Source: Neisseria sicca 4320
Lineage (GTDB): Bacteria; Pseudomonadota; Gammaproteobacteria; Burkholderiales; Neisseriaceae
Reading direction: 5' to 3'
DNA length: 64,000 bases
Assembly (NCBI RefSeq): GCF_000193735.1
Contig: NZ_AEPF01000108.1
Coordinates: 1 to 64,000, forward strand
Shown here: positions 18,020 through 30,244 of the stretch, in pieces
How the letters are laid out: every line of letters begins with the position of its first letter
How positions within the stretch are numbered: the first letter of the stretch is position 1
Made by a program: the position numbers and the translations under genes
Notes under the pieces: model-generated
What the model saw: the letters and a program-made list of their open reading frames with translations, nothing else
Databases searched by the model: none
Told to the model about the DNA's origin: nothing

Positions 18020-19357
18020 ATGTCCACAATGTTTTTTATCCAGTTCGCCATCGTACTGGTGTGTATCTTAATCGGCGCACGGGTCGGCGGTATCGGCTTG
18101 GGCGTACTCGGCGGTGTCGGGTTGGCGGTTTTGGCTTTTGGTTTTCATCTTGAGCCGACCAGTCCGCCGATTGACGTGATGCTGATGATTATGGCGGTTG
18201 TTTCCGCCGCCGCATCGATGCAGGCAAGCGGCGGCTTGGACTACATGATTAAAATCGCCACCCGCGTTTTACACCGCAATCCGAAATACATCACCTTCAT
18301 CGCGCCTGCGGTTACATACCTGTTTACCGTATTGGCAGGCACGGGACACGTCGCTTATTCGGTATTGCCCGTTATTGCCGAAGTCAGCCGCCGCAACGGC
18401 ATCCGCCCGTCGCGTCCGTTGACGATGGCGGTTATCGCATCGCAATTTGCCATTGTTGCCAGCCCGATTGCGGCCGCGGTCGTTGCCTGCGTTACCTACC
18501 TTGAGCCGCAACACATCACCATGGCTGATGTACTGAAAGTGACTGTTCCTTCAACCATTCTCGGTATCGGTCTCGCCTGCGTATTCGTCAACAAGCTCGG
18601 CAAAGAGTTGAAAGATGACCCGCATTATCAGGCGTTGCTGAAAGACCCGGAATATGTAAAAGCCAACGAAAAAGATTCGGTTGAAGTTTCCAACGCGCCC
18701 GTCAGCAAAGAGGCGAAACTCTCGGTCGGTATTTTCCTCGCCGCCGCATTACTGGTGGTCGTGATGGGTGCCGTCCCCGAGTTGCGTCCGACCTTCCAAA
18801 CGGAAGAAGGCCCGAAACTGATGGGCATGGCGCACGCTATCGAAATCGTCATGCTTTCTGCCGCCGCGCTGATTATCCTACTGTGTAAACCGGATGGTAA
18901 CGCGATTACAAAAGGCTCGGTGTTCCACGCGGGGATGCGTGCCGTTATCGCCGTATTCGGTGTGGCATGGCTGGGCGATACGCTGATGCACGGTCATCTG
19001 GCAGAAGTCAAAGAAACCGTATCGCATCTGGTCGAAACCGCGCCGTGGACTTTTGCGTTTGCCCTGTTCGTTTTGTCCGTCTTGGTCAACAGCCAGGGGG
19101 CGACCGTCGCAACGCTGTTCCCCATCGGTATTTCGCTGGGCATTCCCGCTCCGATTATCATCGGCACGTTTGTCGCGGTGAACGGCTATTTCTTCATTCC
19201 GAACTACGGTCCGATTATCGCGGCGATTGATTTTGACAGCACAGGTTCAACCAAAATCGGCAAATTTATTTTCAACCACAGCTTTATGATCCCCGGCCTC
19301 TTAAGCATGGCGTTTAGCTTGGCATTCGGTTTGTTGCTGGCGAATTATTTCTTTTAA
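18020..19357 (+). CDS. dcuB: Anaerobic C4-dicarboxylate transporter, DcuA/DcuB family
   Basis: Inner-membrane carrier of 445 residues, the size of E. coli DcuB, with about ten to twelve hydrophobic segments. Typical stretches are the N-terminal [20 protein letters not shown], the loop [20 protein letters not shown] and [20 protein letters not shown]. Dcu carriers exchange fumarate, malate or aspartate for succinate. The ATG at 18020 sits 6 bases after AGGAAG; the in-frame GTG at 18014 would overlap that site. The choice between DcuA and DcuB is uncertain. Confidence 0.88.
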   Translation: MSTMFFIQFAIVLVCILIGARVGGIGLGVLGGVGLAVLAFGFHLEPTSPPIDVMLMIMAVVSAAASMQASGGLDYMIKIATRVLHRNPKYITFIAPAVTYLFTVLAGTGHVAYSVLPVIAEVSRRNGIRPSRPLTMAVIASQFAIVASPIAAAVVACVTYLEPQHITMADVLKVTVPSTILGIGLACVFVNKLGKELKDDPHYQALLKDPEYVKANEKDSVEVSNAPVSKEAKLSVGIFLAAALLVVVMGAVPELRPTFQTEEGPKLMGMAHAIEIVMLSAAALIILLCKPDGNAITKGSVFHAGMRAVIAVFGVAWLGDTLMHGHLAEVKETVSHLVETAPWTFAFALFVLSVLVNSQGATVATLFPIGISLGIPAPIIIGTFVAVNGYFFIPNYGPIIAAIDFDSTGSTKIGKFIFNHSFMIPGLLSMAFSLAFGLLLANYFF

Positions 19358-19412
19358 GGTCGTCTGAAAAAAAGGTCGTCTGAAAACCAAAATGCGTTTT
19401 CAGACGACCTTT
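19357..19412. terminator. Triple uptake-sequence hairpin after dcuB
   Basis: Two direct uptake sequences in tandem followed by one inverted copy. Either direct copy could pair with the third to form the terminator stem. Confidence 0.7.
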
Positions 19413-19491
19413 GCATTAGGATTATCCGCTATAATATCACCGCATAACAAAACCCGTCTTTTACGACCCTATCCCCACGGAGCGTACAAAA

Positions 19492-19677
19492 ATGTACCAC
19501 TACAAATCCGAAGCCACCCAGTTTCTCGACAAACTTATCGAAGACAATCCGCAACTGGAAACGCAACGCCTAGAAAACCGCCACCTGCTTTGGGATGTCG
19601 AATTAAATCCGCAAGAGCAGGCAGAGTTTGAGGCTGCCAAAGTCGCCAAAAAACCTTACACATACTATCAAGACTGA
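19492..19677 (+). CDS. DUF3460 family protein
   Basis: A 61-residue soluble acidic protein matching the DUF3460 pattern of betaproteobacteria: YKSEATQFLDKLIEDNP near the start and a middle rich in Glu/Gln, ending in a tyrosine-rich KPYTYYQD. The ATG at 19492 follows CACGGAGCG. It lies directly upstream of the O-methyltransferase gene. Function unknown. Confidence 0.8.
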   Translation: MYHYKSEATQFLDKLIEDNPQLETQRLENRHLLWDVELNPQEQAEFEAAKVAKKPYTYYQD

Positions 19678-19687
19678 TCGTGCCGAA

Positions 19688-20356
19688 ATGACTGTCCGCA
19701 CATCCAACACCCCTGCCGGACTACAGGACTACCTCAATACCATCGGACAAGCGGAGCATCCCGTCCTTGCCGCATTGCGCGAGCGCACGCTTTCACACCG
19801 ATTGGGCAATATGGCCATTGCCCGCGAACAAGCCGCCCTGCTTTCTTGGTTGACGCAGCTTATCCGTGCCGAAAAATATTTGGAAATCGGCGTGTTTACA
19901 GGATACAGCAGCACCGCCGTCGCGCTTGCATTGCCCGAGCATGGCAAAGTTACCGCCTGCGACATCAACGTAACATTTACCGACATAGCGCGCGAAACTT
20001 GGCGGGCGGCAGGGGTGGAACACAAAATTTCGCTGTACCTGCAACCTGCCCTTTTGACTTTGGACGACCTGATAGCGCAAGGCGAAGCGGAAAGTTACGA
20101 CCTGGCCCTGATAGATGCGGATAAGCCCCCTACCCCGCAATATTTCGAACGTTGCCTGAAGCTTGTGCGTAAGGGCGGCATTATCGCCATCGACAATGTT
20201 TTGCTGAATGGCCGGGTCTTGCATGAGGGCGACGAACACTCCCCGCCCAGCTTGAAAATACTGCAAACATTCAACCGCAGCCTACCCGAAGATGAACGTA
20301 TCGTTCCCATTACCCTACCCGTCGGCGACGGATTGACCCTTCTATTGAAAAAATAA
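19688..20356 (+). CDS. SAM-dependent O-methyltransferase
   Basis: A 222-residue class I methyltransferase of the caffeoyl-CoA/catechol O-methyltransferase type (Methyltransf_3). The SAM motif is YLEIGVFTGYSSTAVALAL (about 64-82), followed by metal-binding-type regions ALIDADK and AIDNVLLNGRV. The ATG at 19688 (MTVRTSNTP) is preferred over an upstream frame that overlaps the DUF3460 gene by 50 bases, though its ribosome binding site is weak. Substrate unknown. Confidence 0.85.
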   Translation: MTVRTSNTPAGLQDYLNTIGQAEHPVLAALRERTLSHRLGNMAIAREQAALLSWLTQLIRAEKYLEIGVFTGYSSTAVALALPEHGKVTACDINVTFTDIARETWRAAGVEHKISLYLQPALLTLDDLIAQGEAESYDLALIDADKPPTPQYFERCLKLVRKGGIIAIDNVLLNGRVLHEGDEHSPPSLKILQTFNRSLPEDERIVPITLPVGDGLTLLLKK

Positions 20357-20360
20357 ACCG

Positions 20361-21095
20361 ATGAAAACAAACCTGCTTATCCGACTGCTTCCCATTGCCG
20401 TTACCGCCGCCTGTACTTCCGTTTCATCCCCGTCTTCAGACGACACTTTTTCGCTGCCGGATATTCCCGATAGCCCGCAGAAAGTATCCATCCCCTATCC
20501 CAAGCTCGACGAACAGACACAAATCGACCATTTGGGCGTACAGGTTGCACGCATTGAGCGGGAAATGGAGGCGGTAAACCTTCGTTTGCAGCAAATCGAG
20601 CAGCAAAACAAAATCCACTCCCGTCCTGCTAAGAAAACCGTGTCGCAACGCTTGGACGACCAGAAGCTCAAAAAACATTATCTGGAGAACGGCGGTACCG
20701 CGCCGACCGAAACAGATTCCCTTACCCTAAACGAAACCCGTCTTTACGAGCGTGCATCCAAATACTACCGCAGCGGGAATTATCGGGCGGCGGCAGCCAT
20801 TCTGAAGGAAGCCGACGGCGGTAACGGCAGCGATATTGCGCGCCGCAATATGTATCTGTTGCTGCAAAGCCAGCAGCGCATGGGCCACTGCGAATCCGTC
20901 ATCGAAATCGGCGGACGCTACGCCAACCGCTTCCGCAGCAGCCCGCAAGCCCCCGACGCGCTCTTCAGCATCGGACAATGCCAATACAAACTGCAACAGA
21001 AAGACATCGCCCTCAACACATGGCGCAAGCTGATACAGAGCTATCCCGATAGCGAAGCTGCCAAACGCGCCGCTATCAGTATCAAGCAACGATAA
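20361..21095 (+). CDS. TPR lipoprotein, CpoB/YbgF-like
   Basis: A 244-residue lipoprotein with a signal peptide and lipobox VTAAC (Cys18). A coiled-coil-like stretch (QVARIEREMEAVNLRLQQIE, about 54-73) is followed by TPR-type repeats (about 125-244) including AIEIGG-like helices and a final unit with IALNTWRKLIQSYPDSEAAK. This layout resembles CpoB, which links peptidoglycan synthesis to the Tol-Pal system, but no tol genes are adjacent. It starts 4 bases after the methyltransferase stop. An uptake sequence is read as SSDDT just after the lipidated cysteine. Confidence 0.8.
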   Translation: MKTNLLIRLLPIAVTAACTSVSSPSSDDTFSLPDIPDSPQKVSIPYPKLDEQTQIDHLGVQVARIEREMEAVNLRLQQIEQQNKIHSRPAKKTVSQRLDDQKLKKHYLENGGTAPTETDSLTLNETRLYERASKYYRSGNYRAAAAILKEADGGNGSDIARRNMYLLLQSQQRMGHCESVIEIGGRYANRFRSSPQAPDALFSIGQCQYKLQQKDIALNTWRKLIQSYPDSEAAKRAAISIKQR

Positions 21096-21174
21096 CTTTT
21101 CAGACGATCTCCCCCCTATTCGAAGGTCGTCTGAAATCATTCATTGAATAATGTTTTATACAATAGGAGCAAAT

Positions 21175-21660
21175 ATGGCCAAAATCGGCATTATCATGGG
21201 CAGCAACAGCGACTGGCCCGTCATGCAGCAGGCAGCGCAGTTTCTCAAAGAGTTCGGCGTCGAATACGAAGCCCGCGTCGTGTCCGCACACCGCACCCCC
21301 GATTTAATGTTCGAATACGCTGAAACCGCCCGCGAACGCGGCATCAAAGCCATCATCGCCGGTGCGGGCGGCGCGGCACACCTGCCCGGCATGGTTGCCG
21401 CCAAAACCACCGTCCCCGTATTGGGCGTTCCCGTACCCAGCAAATACCTGCGAGGCGAAGACTCCCTGCTCTCCATCGTGCAAATGCCCAAAGGCGTTCC
21501 CGTTGCCACTTTTGCCATCGGCGAAGCAGGAGCCGCCAACGCCGCCCTGTTCGCTATCTCGCTGCTTGCCAACGAAGATCTCAAGCTGGCGCAAAAACTT
21601 GCCGATTTCCGCGCCAAGCAGGAGCAAACCGTTTTAGACATGGAATTACCCGAAGCCTGA
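21175..21660 (+). CDS. purE: N5-carboxyaminoimidazole ribonucleotide mutase PurE
   Basis: Purine synthesis enzyme that converts N5-CAIR to CAIR. The 161-residue protein has the class I PurE signature GSNSDWPVM (about 9-17), the SAHRTPD motif with the catalytic histidine and the glycine-rich [12 protein letters not shown] loop. The ATG at 21175 follows AATAGGAGC; an in-frame ATG at 21151 lacks such a site. Confidence 0.96.
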   Translation: MAKIGIIMGSNSDWPVMQQAAQFLKEFGVEYEARVVSAHRTPDLMFEYAETARERGIKAIIAGAGGAAHLPGMVAAKTTVPVLGVPVPSKYLRGEDSLLSIVQMPKGVPVATFAIGEAGAANAALFAISLLANEDLKLAQKLADFRAKQEQTVLDMELPEA

Positions 21661-21663
21661 TAT

Positions 21664-21711
21664 AAAAAAGGTCGTCTGAAAACGGATTTTCGTTTTTCAG
21701 ACGACCTTTTT
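21664..21711. terminator. Inverted uptake-sequence terminator after purE
   Basis: A long stem made of AAAAAGGTCGTCTGAAAA and its inverse, with T runs on the exit side. Confidence 0.8.
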
Positions 21712-21779
21712 GCCTGATTTCAAAGAAACCTTCAAAATCGTTTAAAATCCATACCCTTTCATCTTTCTCAATCTGCCTT

Positions 21780-23687
21780 ATGAACATCTTATCCGTAGAA
21801 AACGCTTCCTTTGCCGTCGGCCATGTCGCCCTGCTCGACAAAACTTCCTTCCAACTCGACAGCGGCGAAAAAATCGGCTTAATCGGCCGCAACGGCGCGG
21901 GTAAATCTTCGTTTCTAAAAATCCTCGCCGGCGTGCAGAAGCTCGACGACGGGCAGATTATCGTTCAAAACAACCTCAAAATCGTTTATGTGCCGCAGGA
22001 ATCGTTTTTCGACAAAGAAGCCACCGTATTCGACACCGTCGCCGAAGGCTTGGGCGAAATCCGCGACCTGCTGCGCCGTTACCACCGCGTCAGCCATGAC
22101 TTGGAAAATGGTTCAAGTGAAACCTTATTGAAAGAACTCAACGAATTACAGCTTGAAATCGAAGCGAAGGACGGCTGGAAGCTGGATGCCGCGGTGAAGC
22201 AGACTTTGGGCGAACTCGGTTTGCCGGAAAACGAAAAAATCGGCAACCTCTCCGGCGGGCAGAAAAAGCGCGTCGCCCTGGCGCAGGCTTGGGTGCAGAA
22301 GCCCGACGTATTGCTGCTGGACGAGCCGACCAACCATTTGGACATAGACGCGATTATCTGGCTGGAAAACCTGCTCAAAGCGTTTGAAGGCAGCCTGGTC
22401 GTGATTACCCATGACCGCCGTTTTTTGGACAACATCGCTACGCGAATCGTCGAACTCGATCGCGGTATATTGCGCTCCTATCCCGGCTCGTTCTCCAAAT
22501 ACAGCGAAAAAAAAGCGCAAGAGTTGGCAGTAGAAGCGGAACATAACCGCCTCTTCGACAAATTCCACGCTCAGGAAGAAGCGTGGATACGCAAAGGCAT
22601 CGAAGCGCGCCGTACCCGCAACGAAGGCCGCGTGCGCCGTTTGGAAGAACTGCGCCGCCAGCGCGCCGAACGCCGCAACGTACAAGGGCAGGTCAACTTC
22701 AAACTCGACAGCGGCGAGAAAAGCGGCAAAATCATCGCCGAGCTGGAACACGCCTCGTTTGCCTATGGCGACAAAGTCATCATGGACAAATTTTCCGCCA
22801 TCTTGCAGCGCGGTGACAAAATCGGCTTAATCGGCCCCAACGGTATCGGCAAAACCACCTTCCTCAAGCTGATTCTGGGCGAATTGCAGCCGACCTACGG
22901 CAGAATCCGCATCGGCAGCAAGCAGGAAGTCGCCTATTTTGACCAGTTCCGCAACGCGTTGAACGAAAACGACACCGTGTTTTACACGCTCGGACAAGGC
23001 AACGATTACGTCGAAATCGGCGGCAAGAAAAAACACGTCATGAGCTATCTGGAAGATTTCCTGTTCCACCCTGCCCGCGCGCAAAGCCCTGTTTCATCGC
23101 TCTCCGGCGGCGAACGCAACCGCCTCCTGCTGGCAAAACTCTTTACCCGCCCTGCCAATATCCTGGTCTTGGACGAACCGACCAACGACTTGGACATCGA
23201 CACCCAAGAGCTGCTCGAAGACCTGCTGCGCGATTACCAGGGCACGGTATTCCTCGTCTCACACGACCGTATGTTCCTTGATAACGTAATTACCCAAAGC
23301 ATTGTTTTCGAAGGACAAGGCCGTCTGAAAGAATACATCGGCGGCTATCAGGACTACATCGACGCAAAATCACGCGAAGAGAAAATTCAGACGACCTCCG
23401 CGCCCAAAGCAGCCGCTGAACCGGAAAAAGCCAAACCCAAAGCCAACCGCACGGTCAAACTTTCCTACAAAGAACAACGCGAACTCGACGCCCTGCCCGA
23501 CGAAATCGCCGCCTTGGAAACCGAACAGGCGGAAATCAACGCGCAACTTTCCGATCCTGAAATTTTCAAAGATTACGAAAAAGCCGGCGCATTGCAAAAC
23601 CGCGCCGAAGAAATCGAAACACTGCTCTTGGAAAAATTGGAACGCTGGGAGCTTCTGGAAGCTAAGCAGAACGGTGAAGCAATCTGA
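21780..23687 (+). CDS. uup: ABC-F family ATPase Uup
   Basis: Soluble twin-ATPase protein of the ABC-F class, 635 residues as in E. coli Uup. Two Walker A sites (GRNGAGKSS and GPNGIGKTT), two signatures (LSGGQKKRVALAQ and LSGGERNRLLLAK), two Walker B sites with LDEPTNHLDID and LDEPTNDLDID and the interdomain linker are visible. The C-terminal coiled coil (about 550-630) that sets Uup apart is present. ABC-F proteins act on ribosomes; Uup also influences DNA recombination. Two in-frame uptake-like sequences occur between the second ATPase domain and the coiled coil. Confidence 0.92.
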   Translation: MNILSVENASFAVGHVALLDKTSFQLDSGEKIGLIGRNGAGKSSFLKILAGVQKLDDGQIIVQNNLKIVYVPQESFFDKEATVFDTVAEGLGEIRDLLRRYHRVSHDLENGSSETLLKELNELQLEIEAKDGWKLDAAVKQTLGELGLPENEKIGNLSGGQKKRVALAQAWVQKPDVLLLDEPTNHLDIDAIIWLENLLKAFEGSLVVITHDRRFLDNIATRIVELDRGILRSYPGSFSKYSEKKAQELAVEAEHNRLFDKFHAQEEAWIRKGIEARRTRNEGRVRRLEELRRQRAERRNVQGQVNFKLDSGEKSGKIIAELEHASFAYGDKVIMDKFSAILQRGDKIGLIGPNGIGKTTFLKLILGELQPTYGRIRIGSKQEVAYFDQFRNALNENDTVFYTLGQGNDYVEIGGKKKHVMSYLEDFLFHPARAQSPVSSLSGGERNRLLLAKLFTRPANILVLDEPTNDLDIDTQELLEDLLRDYQGTVFLVSHDRMFLDNVITQSIVFEGQGRLKEYIGGYQDYIDAKSREEKIQTTSAPKAAAEPEKAKPKANRTVKLSYKEQRELDALPDEIAALETEQAEINAQLSDPEIFKDYEKAGALQNRAEEIETLLLEKLERWELLEAKQNGEAI

Positions 23688-23713
23688 TTTTTAGGGCATT
23701 ATTCAAACAATAG

Positions 23714-23750
23714 AAAAAGGTCGTCTGAAACTTTCAGACGACCTTTTTTT
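23714..23750. terminator. Inverted uptake-sequence terminator between uup and guaB
   Basis: A compact hairpin with almost no loop and T/A runs on both sides, serving two convergent genes. Confidence 0.8.
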
Positions 23751-23758
23751 ACTTTACC

Positions 23759-25306
<1,548 letters not shown>

Positions 25307-25345
25307 TTATTTTTTTACACGATGATAAATGCCCGGAAATTTTGA

Positions 25346-25741
25346 TACCGATTTTGCTTTTCCAACAAAGTTGTCAATATACCTGCTCCCAAATATCCTG
25401 TTTATTTCCTAGAAAATGGAGAGAAAGGACAAGTCATTCTCGGCGTAAGGACTTTAAATAATCTCTCAAATATGGTTCGCATTATTGAAAGCAGCGGCTA
25501 TCACAGATTAGACAATGCTGCTCTCCAACCCCTTAAAAACATCCTCATTTATCCCAAAATTCGAAAAGATATTGAATATTATCGGCTGGTTAAATGCTCA
25601 TTCGAATCGTTTTTCAGACGACCTCCCTGCCTAAAACAAAGTATTCTCAGCAAGCTCCCCTGCCCTGAAACCTCAAAAACTGTTAAAATGCGGGGCTGCT
25701 TGAGCAGATATTATTTCTTGTGCAAACCGATGTTGACGTGA
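25346..25741 (+). pseudogene. Orphan TonB C-terminal-domain-like fragment
   Basis: From 25346 the plus strand is open without an early start codon and reads APKYPVYFLENGEKGQVIL, then a variable loop, then VRIIESSGYHRLDNAALQPL. This matches the pattern of TonB C-terminal domains: P-YP, G--G-V, then RI--SSG---LD-AAL. The first ATG, at 25472, is inside the domain, and a stop lies just upstream at 25343. The frame then crosses an uptake sequence near 25616 and ends at 25741. I read it as a 5'-truncated relic, with no partner exbB/exbD nearby. Confidence 0.55.
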
Positions 25742-25843
25742 AACAAACTTACAGTCGGTTTCATCGTAATTCCAATACCACCCCATCGGTATAATCGCCG
25801 TTGATGTGTTTTCAGCGACACTTACAGGTCGTCTGAAATGTAA

Positions 25844-27172
<1,329 letters not shown>

Positions 27173-27188
27173 GAAAAGGTATTGATGT

Positions 27189-27467
27189 ATGAAGTGGGTA
27201 ACTGTTGTTTTATCCATCGCGCTCGCTTACTGCCAATATAGCCTTTGGTTTGGAAAAGGCAGTATCGGGCATACGGAAGAATTGCAGGAACAACTTTCCG
27301 TGCAGGAGGAGAAAAACCAGACGCTCACTTTGCGCAACCAGTTCCTTGCTGCGGAAGTCGATGATTTGGCGAACGGTCAAGAAGCGATTTCTGAAATTGC
27401 CCGTGTGGAATTGGGTTACGTCCAAGACGGCGAAACCTATTACCGTTTTATCGAACGCAGCCGTTAA
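27189..27467 (+). CDS. ftsB: Cell division protein FtsB
   Basis: Bitopic septum protein of the FtsQ-FtsB-FtsL complex, 92 residues. One N-terminal membrane segment (VTVVLSIALAYCQYSLWFG) is followed by a heptad-type coiled coil (about 28-60) and a C-terminal EAISEIARVELGYVQDGE resembling the FtsQ-contact region. Its position behind eno is the usual one. Confidence 0.92.
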   Translation: MKWVTVVLSIALAYCQYSLWFGKGSIGHTEELQEQLSVQEEKNQTLTLRNQFLAAEVDDLANGQEAISEIARVELGYVQDGETYYRFIERSR

Positions 27468-27484
27468 TTGCCCTGATGGAAACA

Positions 27485-27518
27485 AAAGGTCGTCTGAAAA
27501 TTTTCAGACGACCTTCTT
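27485..27518. terminator. Inverted uptake-sequence terminator after ftsB
   Basis: A tight hairpin of two uptake sequences with a 0-4 base loop and a T-rich exit. Confidence 0.8.
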
Positions 27519-27656
27519 TTATTTGTAGCTTGGACTTTCCCTGCGAAAACAACTTGGTTTTATAAAAATATTCAAAGTTTGCTGCTACTTCAAACTTTCA
27601 TATTCCTGCCTATGCGGAAATGATGGTATTGATGAAAGTTTCTTAATTTTAAATTG

Positions 27657-27763
27657 TATAGTGGATTAGCTTTAAACCAGTACGGCGTTGCCTCGCCTTG
27701 CCGTACTATTTGTACTGTCTGCGGCTTCGTCGCCTTGTCCTGATTTAAATTTAATCCACTATA
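27657..27763. repeat. Correia repeat enclosed element, 107 bp internally deleted form
   Basis: Begins with TATAGTGGATTA and ends with TAATCCACTATA, the inverted ends of neisserial Correia (NEMIS) elements, and carries the internal GTACGGCGTTGCCTCGCCTT core. It lies upstream of the 27880 gene. These elements can carry promoters and RNase III or IHF sites; whether this copy does is not shown by the sequence alone. Confidence 0.9.
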
Positions 27764-27879
27764 CAAAAAATAAAATGTCCTCAAATAGTGAAACCAAATA
27801 AAAATAGAAATAAGAATTGATTGCATTTAACTTTTGAACTAATATAACGCCATCCTTCCTACCTCGTCTGAAGCTCGCC

Positions 27880-28374
27880 ATGCGTTACCACTTTCCGATT
27901 TCTGTCGATATGTTTGACTTTCTGACCACAGGCCGATTTGATTATCTGGAAATCGGACAAACTGCAGAAATGATTTTACAAATGTTCCCCGCCCCCGAAT
28001 GTGTTCCTAAAGGGCTTTTAGTGAAAAAAGGATGGAATATCTGGCTTTATGGCAATATTGAGCTGCATTTTTCAGACGACCGCCTTACTCAAATCCGTGC
28101 TGATTTCCAACCTGGAGAGCCATTAAACGGCGGACGCTGGTTAAGTCTTAATCCCTGGTTTTTCAATCATGCAGACAAGCTTGATTTGTATTCGACTATT
28201 GCAAAACTGGTACAGCACCGCATTGACTTTATCAAAATAGATACACCTTCCGCCCTGATTCTGCGCTTGCAAAGCGGTGTGGAACTGATGTTTGAGAAAT
28301 TCAGCGGGCAGCGGTTATTTGCATTTTGCAAACAGAAAACCACGCTTCCTCAATGGGCGCATGAGCCGGTATAA
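27880..28374 (+). CDS. Protein of unknown function
   Basis: A 164-residue soluble protein, rich in aromatic and hydrophobic residues, with no signal peptide or membrane segment. An in-frame uptake sequence encodes HFSDDRL at about 63-69. Upstream lie a Correia element and CCTCGTCTGAAG, a degenerate uptake sequence in place of a clear ribosome binding site. The size and the loop-and-strand character would fit an immunity-type or adaptor protein, but nothing specific supports that. No family recognised. Confidence 0.6.
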   Translation: MRYHFPISVDMFDFLTTGRFDYLEIGQTAEMILQMFPAPECVPKGLLVKKGWNIWLYGNIELHFSDDRLTQIRADFQPGEPLNGGRWLSLNPWFFNHADKLDLYSTIAKLVQHRIDFIKIDTPSALILRLQSGVELMFEKFSGQRLFAFCKQKTTLPQWAHEPV

Positions 28375-28440
28375 ATTTTTTATGCCATCATTGAAACCAT
28401 CTATCTCAGGCCATTGCCGTCCTCCGTTTCATCATAATAA

Positions 28441-28476
28441 AAAGGTCGTCTGAAATCAATTTTCAGACGACCTTTT
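28441..28476. terminator. Inverted uptake-sequence terminator
   Basis: Hairpin of inverted uptake sequences with TTTTTT, between the convergent 27880 gene and rhlE. Confidence 0.75.
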
Positions 28477-28534
28477 TTGTCGGACAACGAGGTATCAATA
28501 CTGCTTAATATCCGCTATTGATTTGACTTTAGCA

Positions 28535-29908
28535 TCAGCCTCTTTTCGCTGGACGGCTTGGTTTCGAGCCGAAAGAATCGTTGGCTTTACGTTTACCTTT
28601 AAAGCCTTCGCAGCCTTTCTTAAATCCTTCTTTTTTGAAACCTTCGCCGCGCGATTTTCCGCCGAAGCCTTCTTTGCCCGGTTTCTTATCACCGCGCCAG
28701 CCGCCGGATTTTCTATCGCCCCAGCCGCCTTTGCCTTTCGGCTTGCCTCCTACGGATTTTCGTTTGCGGGTCGGTTCCATACCTTCGACGGTCACTTCGG
28801 TCAGCTTACGGTCGATATATTTTTCGATTTTGTGTACTTTGATGTATTCGTTCACTTCGGCAAAGGTAATCGCAATACCCGTGCGCCCTGCCCGTCCGGT
28901 ACGGCCGATGCGGTGAACGTAGTCTTCCGCCTGTTTCGGCAGGTCGTAGTTGATAACGTGGGTGATGGTCGGCACGTCGATACCACGTGCGGCGACATCA
29001 GTGGCAACCAGAATTTTGCAGCGGCCTTTGCGCAAATCCATCAGCGTGCGGTTGCGCCAGCCCTGCGGCATGTCGCCGTGCAGGCAGTTGGCGGCGAAAC
29101 CTTTTTCGTACAAATCGTCGGCGATGACTTCGGTCATGGCTTTGGTGGACGTGAAAATCACGCATTGGTCGATGTTGGCATCACGCAGGATGTGGTCGAG
29201 CAGGCGGTTTTTGTGGCGCATATCGTCGCAGTACAGCAACTGCTCTTCGATTTTGCCTTGATCGTCCACGCGCTCGACTTCGACGACTTCAGGGTTTTTC
29301 GTCAGTTTGCGCGCGAGTTTGCCGACTGCGCCATCCCAAGTGGCGGAGAACAATAAAGTCTGACGGTCGGTCGGGGTGGCTTCGACAATGGTTTCGATGT
29401 CGTCGATAAAGCCCATGTCCAACATACGGTCGGCTTCGTCCAAAATCAGCACTTCCAAACGGTCAAAATCGACTTTGCCGCTTTGCATCAAGTCCATCAG
29501 ACGGCCCGGAGTGGCGACAATCAGGTCAACCGGTTTGCTCAGGGCGCGGGTTTGGTAGCCGAACGATGCGCCGCCGACGATGCTGACGGTGCGGAACCAG
29601 CGCATATTTTTGGCATACGCCAGCGCGTTTTTCTCAACTTGCGCCGCCAACTCGCGGGTTGGCGTCAATACCAACGCGCGCGGGCCTTTGCCCGGTTTTT
29701 CGCTGCGTTTGGTCAGCCGCTGCAAAGTCGGCAGCAGGAAGGCGGCGGTTTTGCCGGAGCCGGTTTGCGCCGAAGCCATGATGTCTCGGCCTTCCAAAGC
29801 AAACGGAATGGCTTGCGCCTGAATCGGCGTCGGGCTTTCGTAACCCTCGCTGCTTACGGCGGACAAAATGTTTTTATCAAGGTTCAAATCGGCAAATTTA
29901 ATAGACAT
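28535..29908 (-). CDS. rhlE: DEAD-box RNA helicase RhlE
   Basis: ATP-dependent RNA helicase of 457 residues. Visible: Q motif YESPTPIQAQAIP, Walker A AQTGSGKTAAF, TPTRELAAQ, DEAD box LILDEADRMLDMGF, SAT, and C-terminal domain motifs ATDVAARGID and HRIGRTGRAG. The tail beyond about residue 375 is strongly basic and Gly/Lys-rich with GFGGK/GFKKEGF-type repeats, typical of RhlE-like proteins. The tail codes through a low-complexity region, so a few short frames opposite it are artefacts. Confidence 0.9.
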   Translation of the reverse strand: MSIKFADLNLDKNILSAVSSEGYESPTPIQAQAIPFALEGRDIMASAQTGSGKTAAFLLPTLQRLTKRSEKPGKGPRALVLTPTRELAAQVEKNALAYAKNMRWFRTVSIVGGASFGYQTRALSKPVDLIVATPGRLMDLMQSGKVDFDRLEVLILDEADRMLDMGFIDDIETIVEATPTDRQTLLFSATWDGAVGKLARKLTKNPEVVEVERVDDQGKIEEQLLYCDDMRHKNRLLDHILRDANIDQCVIFTSTKAMTEVIADDLYEKGFAANCLHGDMPQGWRNRTLMDLRKGRCKILVATDVAARGIDVPTITHVINYDLPKQAEDYVHRIGRTGRAGRTGIAITFAEVNEYIKVHKIEKYIDRKLTEVTVEGMEPTRKRKSVGGKPKGKGGWGDRKSGGWRGDKKPGKEGFGGKSRGEGFKKEGFKKGCEGFKGKRKANDSFGSKPSRPAKRG

Positions 29909-30244
29909 GGCTATCCTAAAGAGACAACAACGCGCACGCCTGAACAGTTTTCAGACGACCTGAAGCAAAGGAAAGTAACGATACGGGAAATGTGAAGTTA
30001 CAGGGTTGTCGCAAGCATCTTGCTTGTGGTTAACATCGACGACAACCTGCACAGAAAGGCTTGGCAAATATGCAAGCAATAAAAGAAACGCGCCCGAAAC
30101 GGCGGTTTAGGTTGGAAGACGATGGCTTCGTATAAAAAGTCGAACGGCGGATAATATAGATTTTATAGACAACGGTCAAGCAAAAAGGCATCAAGTGCGT
30201 TAAAATCCAAACTTTCCCAATACTCATTCAGGCCGTCTGAAACC
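29909..30244. other. Divergent intergenic region
   Basis: A 336-base spacer between rhlE and the rRNA methyltransferase gene. It holds one uptake sequence near 29950 and another, GGCCGTCTGAAA, right before the methyltransferase start. No gene or clear operator is seen. Confidence 0.5.

Noticed and set aside
28495..28692. 65-codon Lys/Ala-rich frame on the minus strand at the rhlE 3' end
   Set aside because: It overlaps the low-complexity basic tail of rhlE in another frame and has no independent signal.
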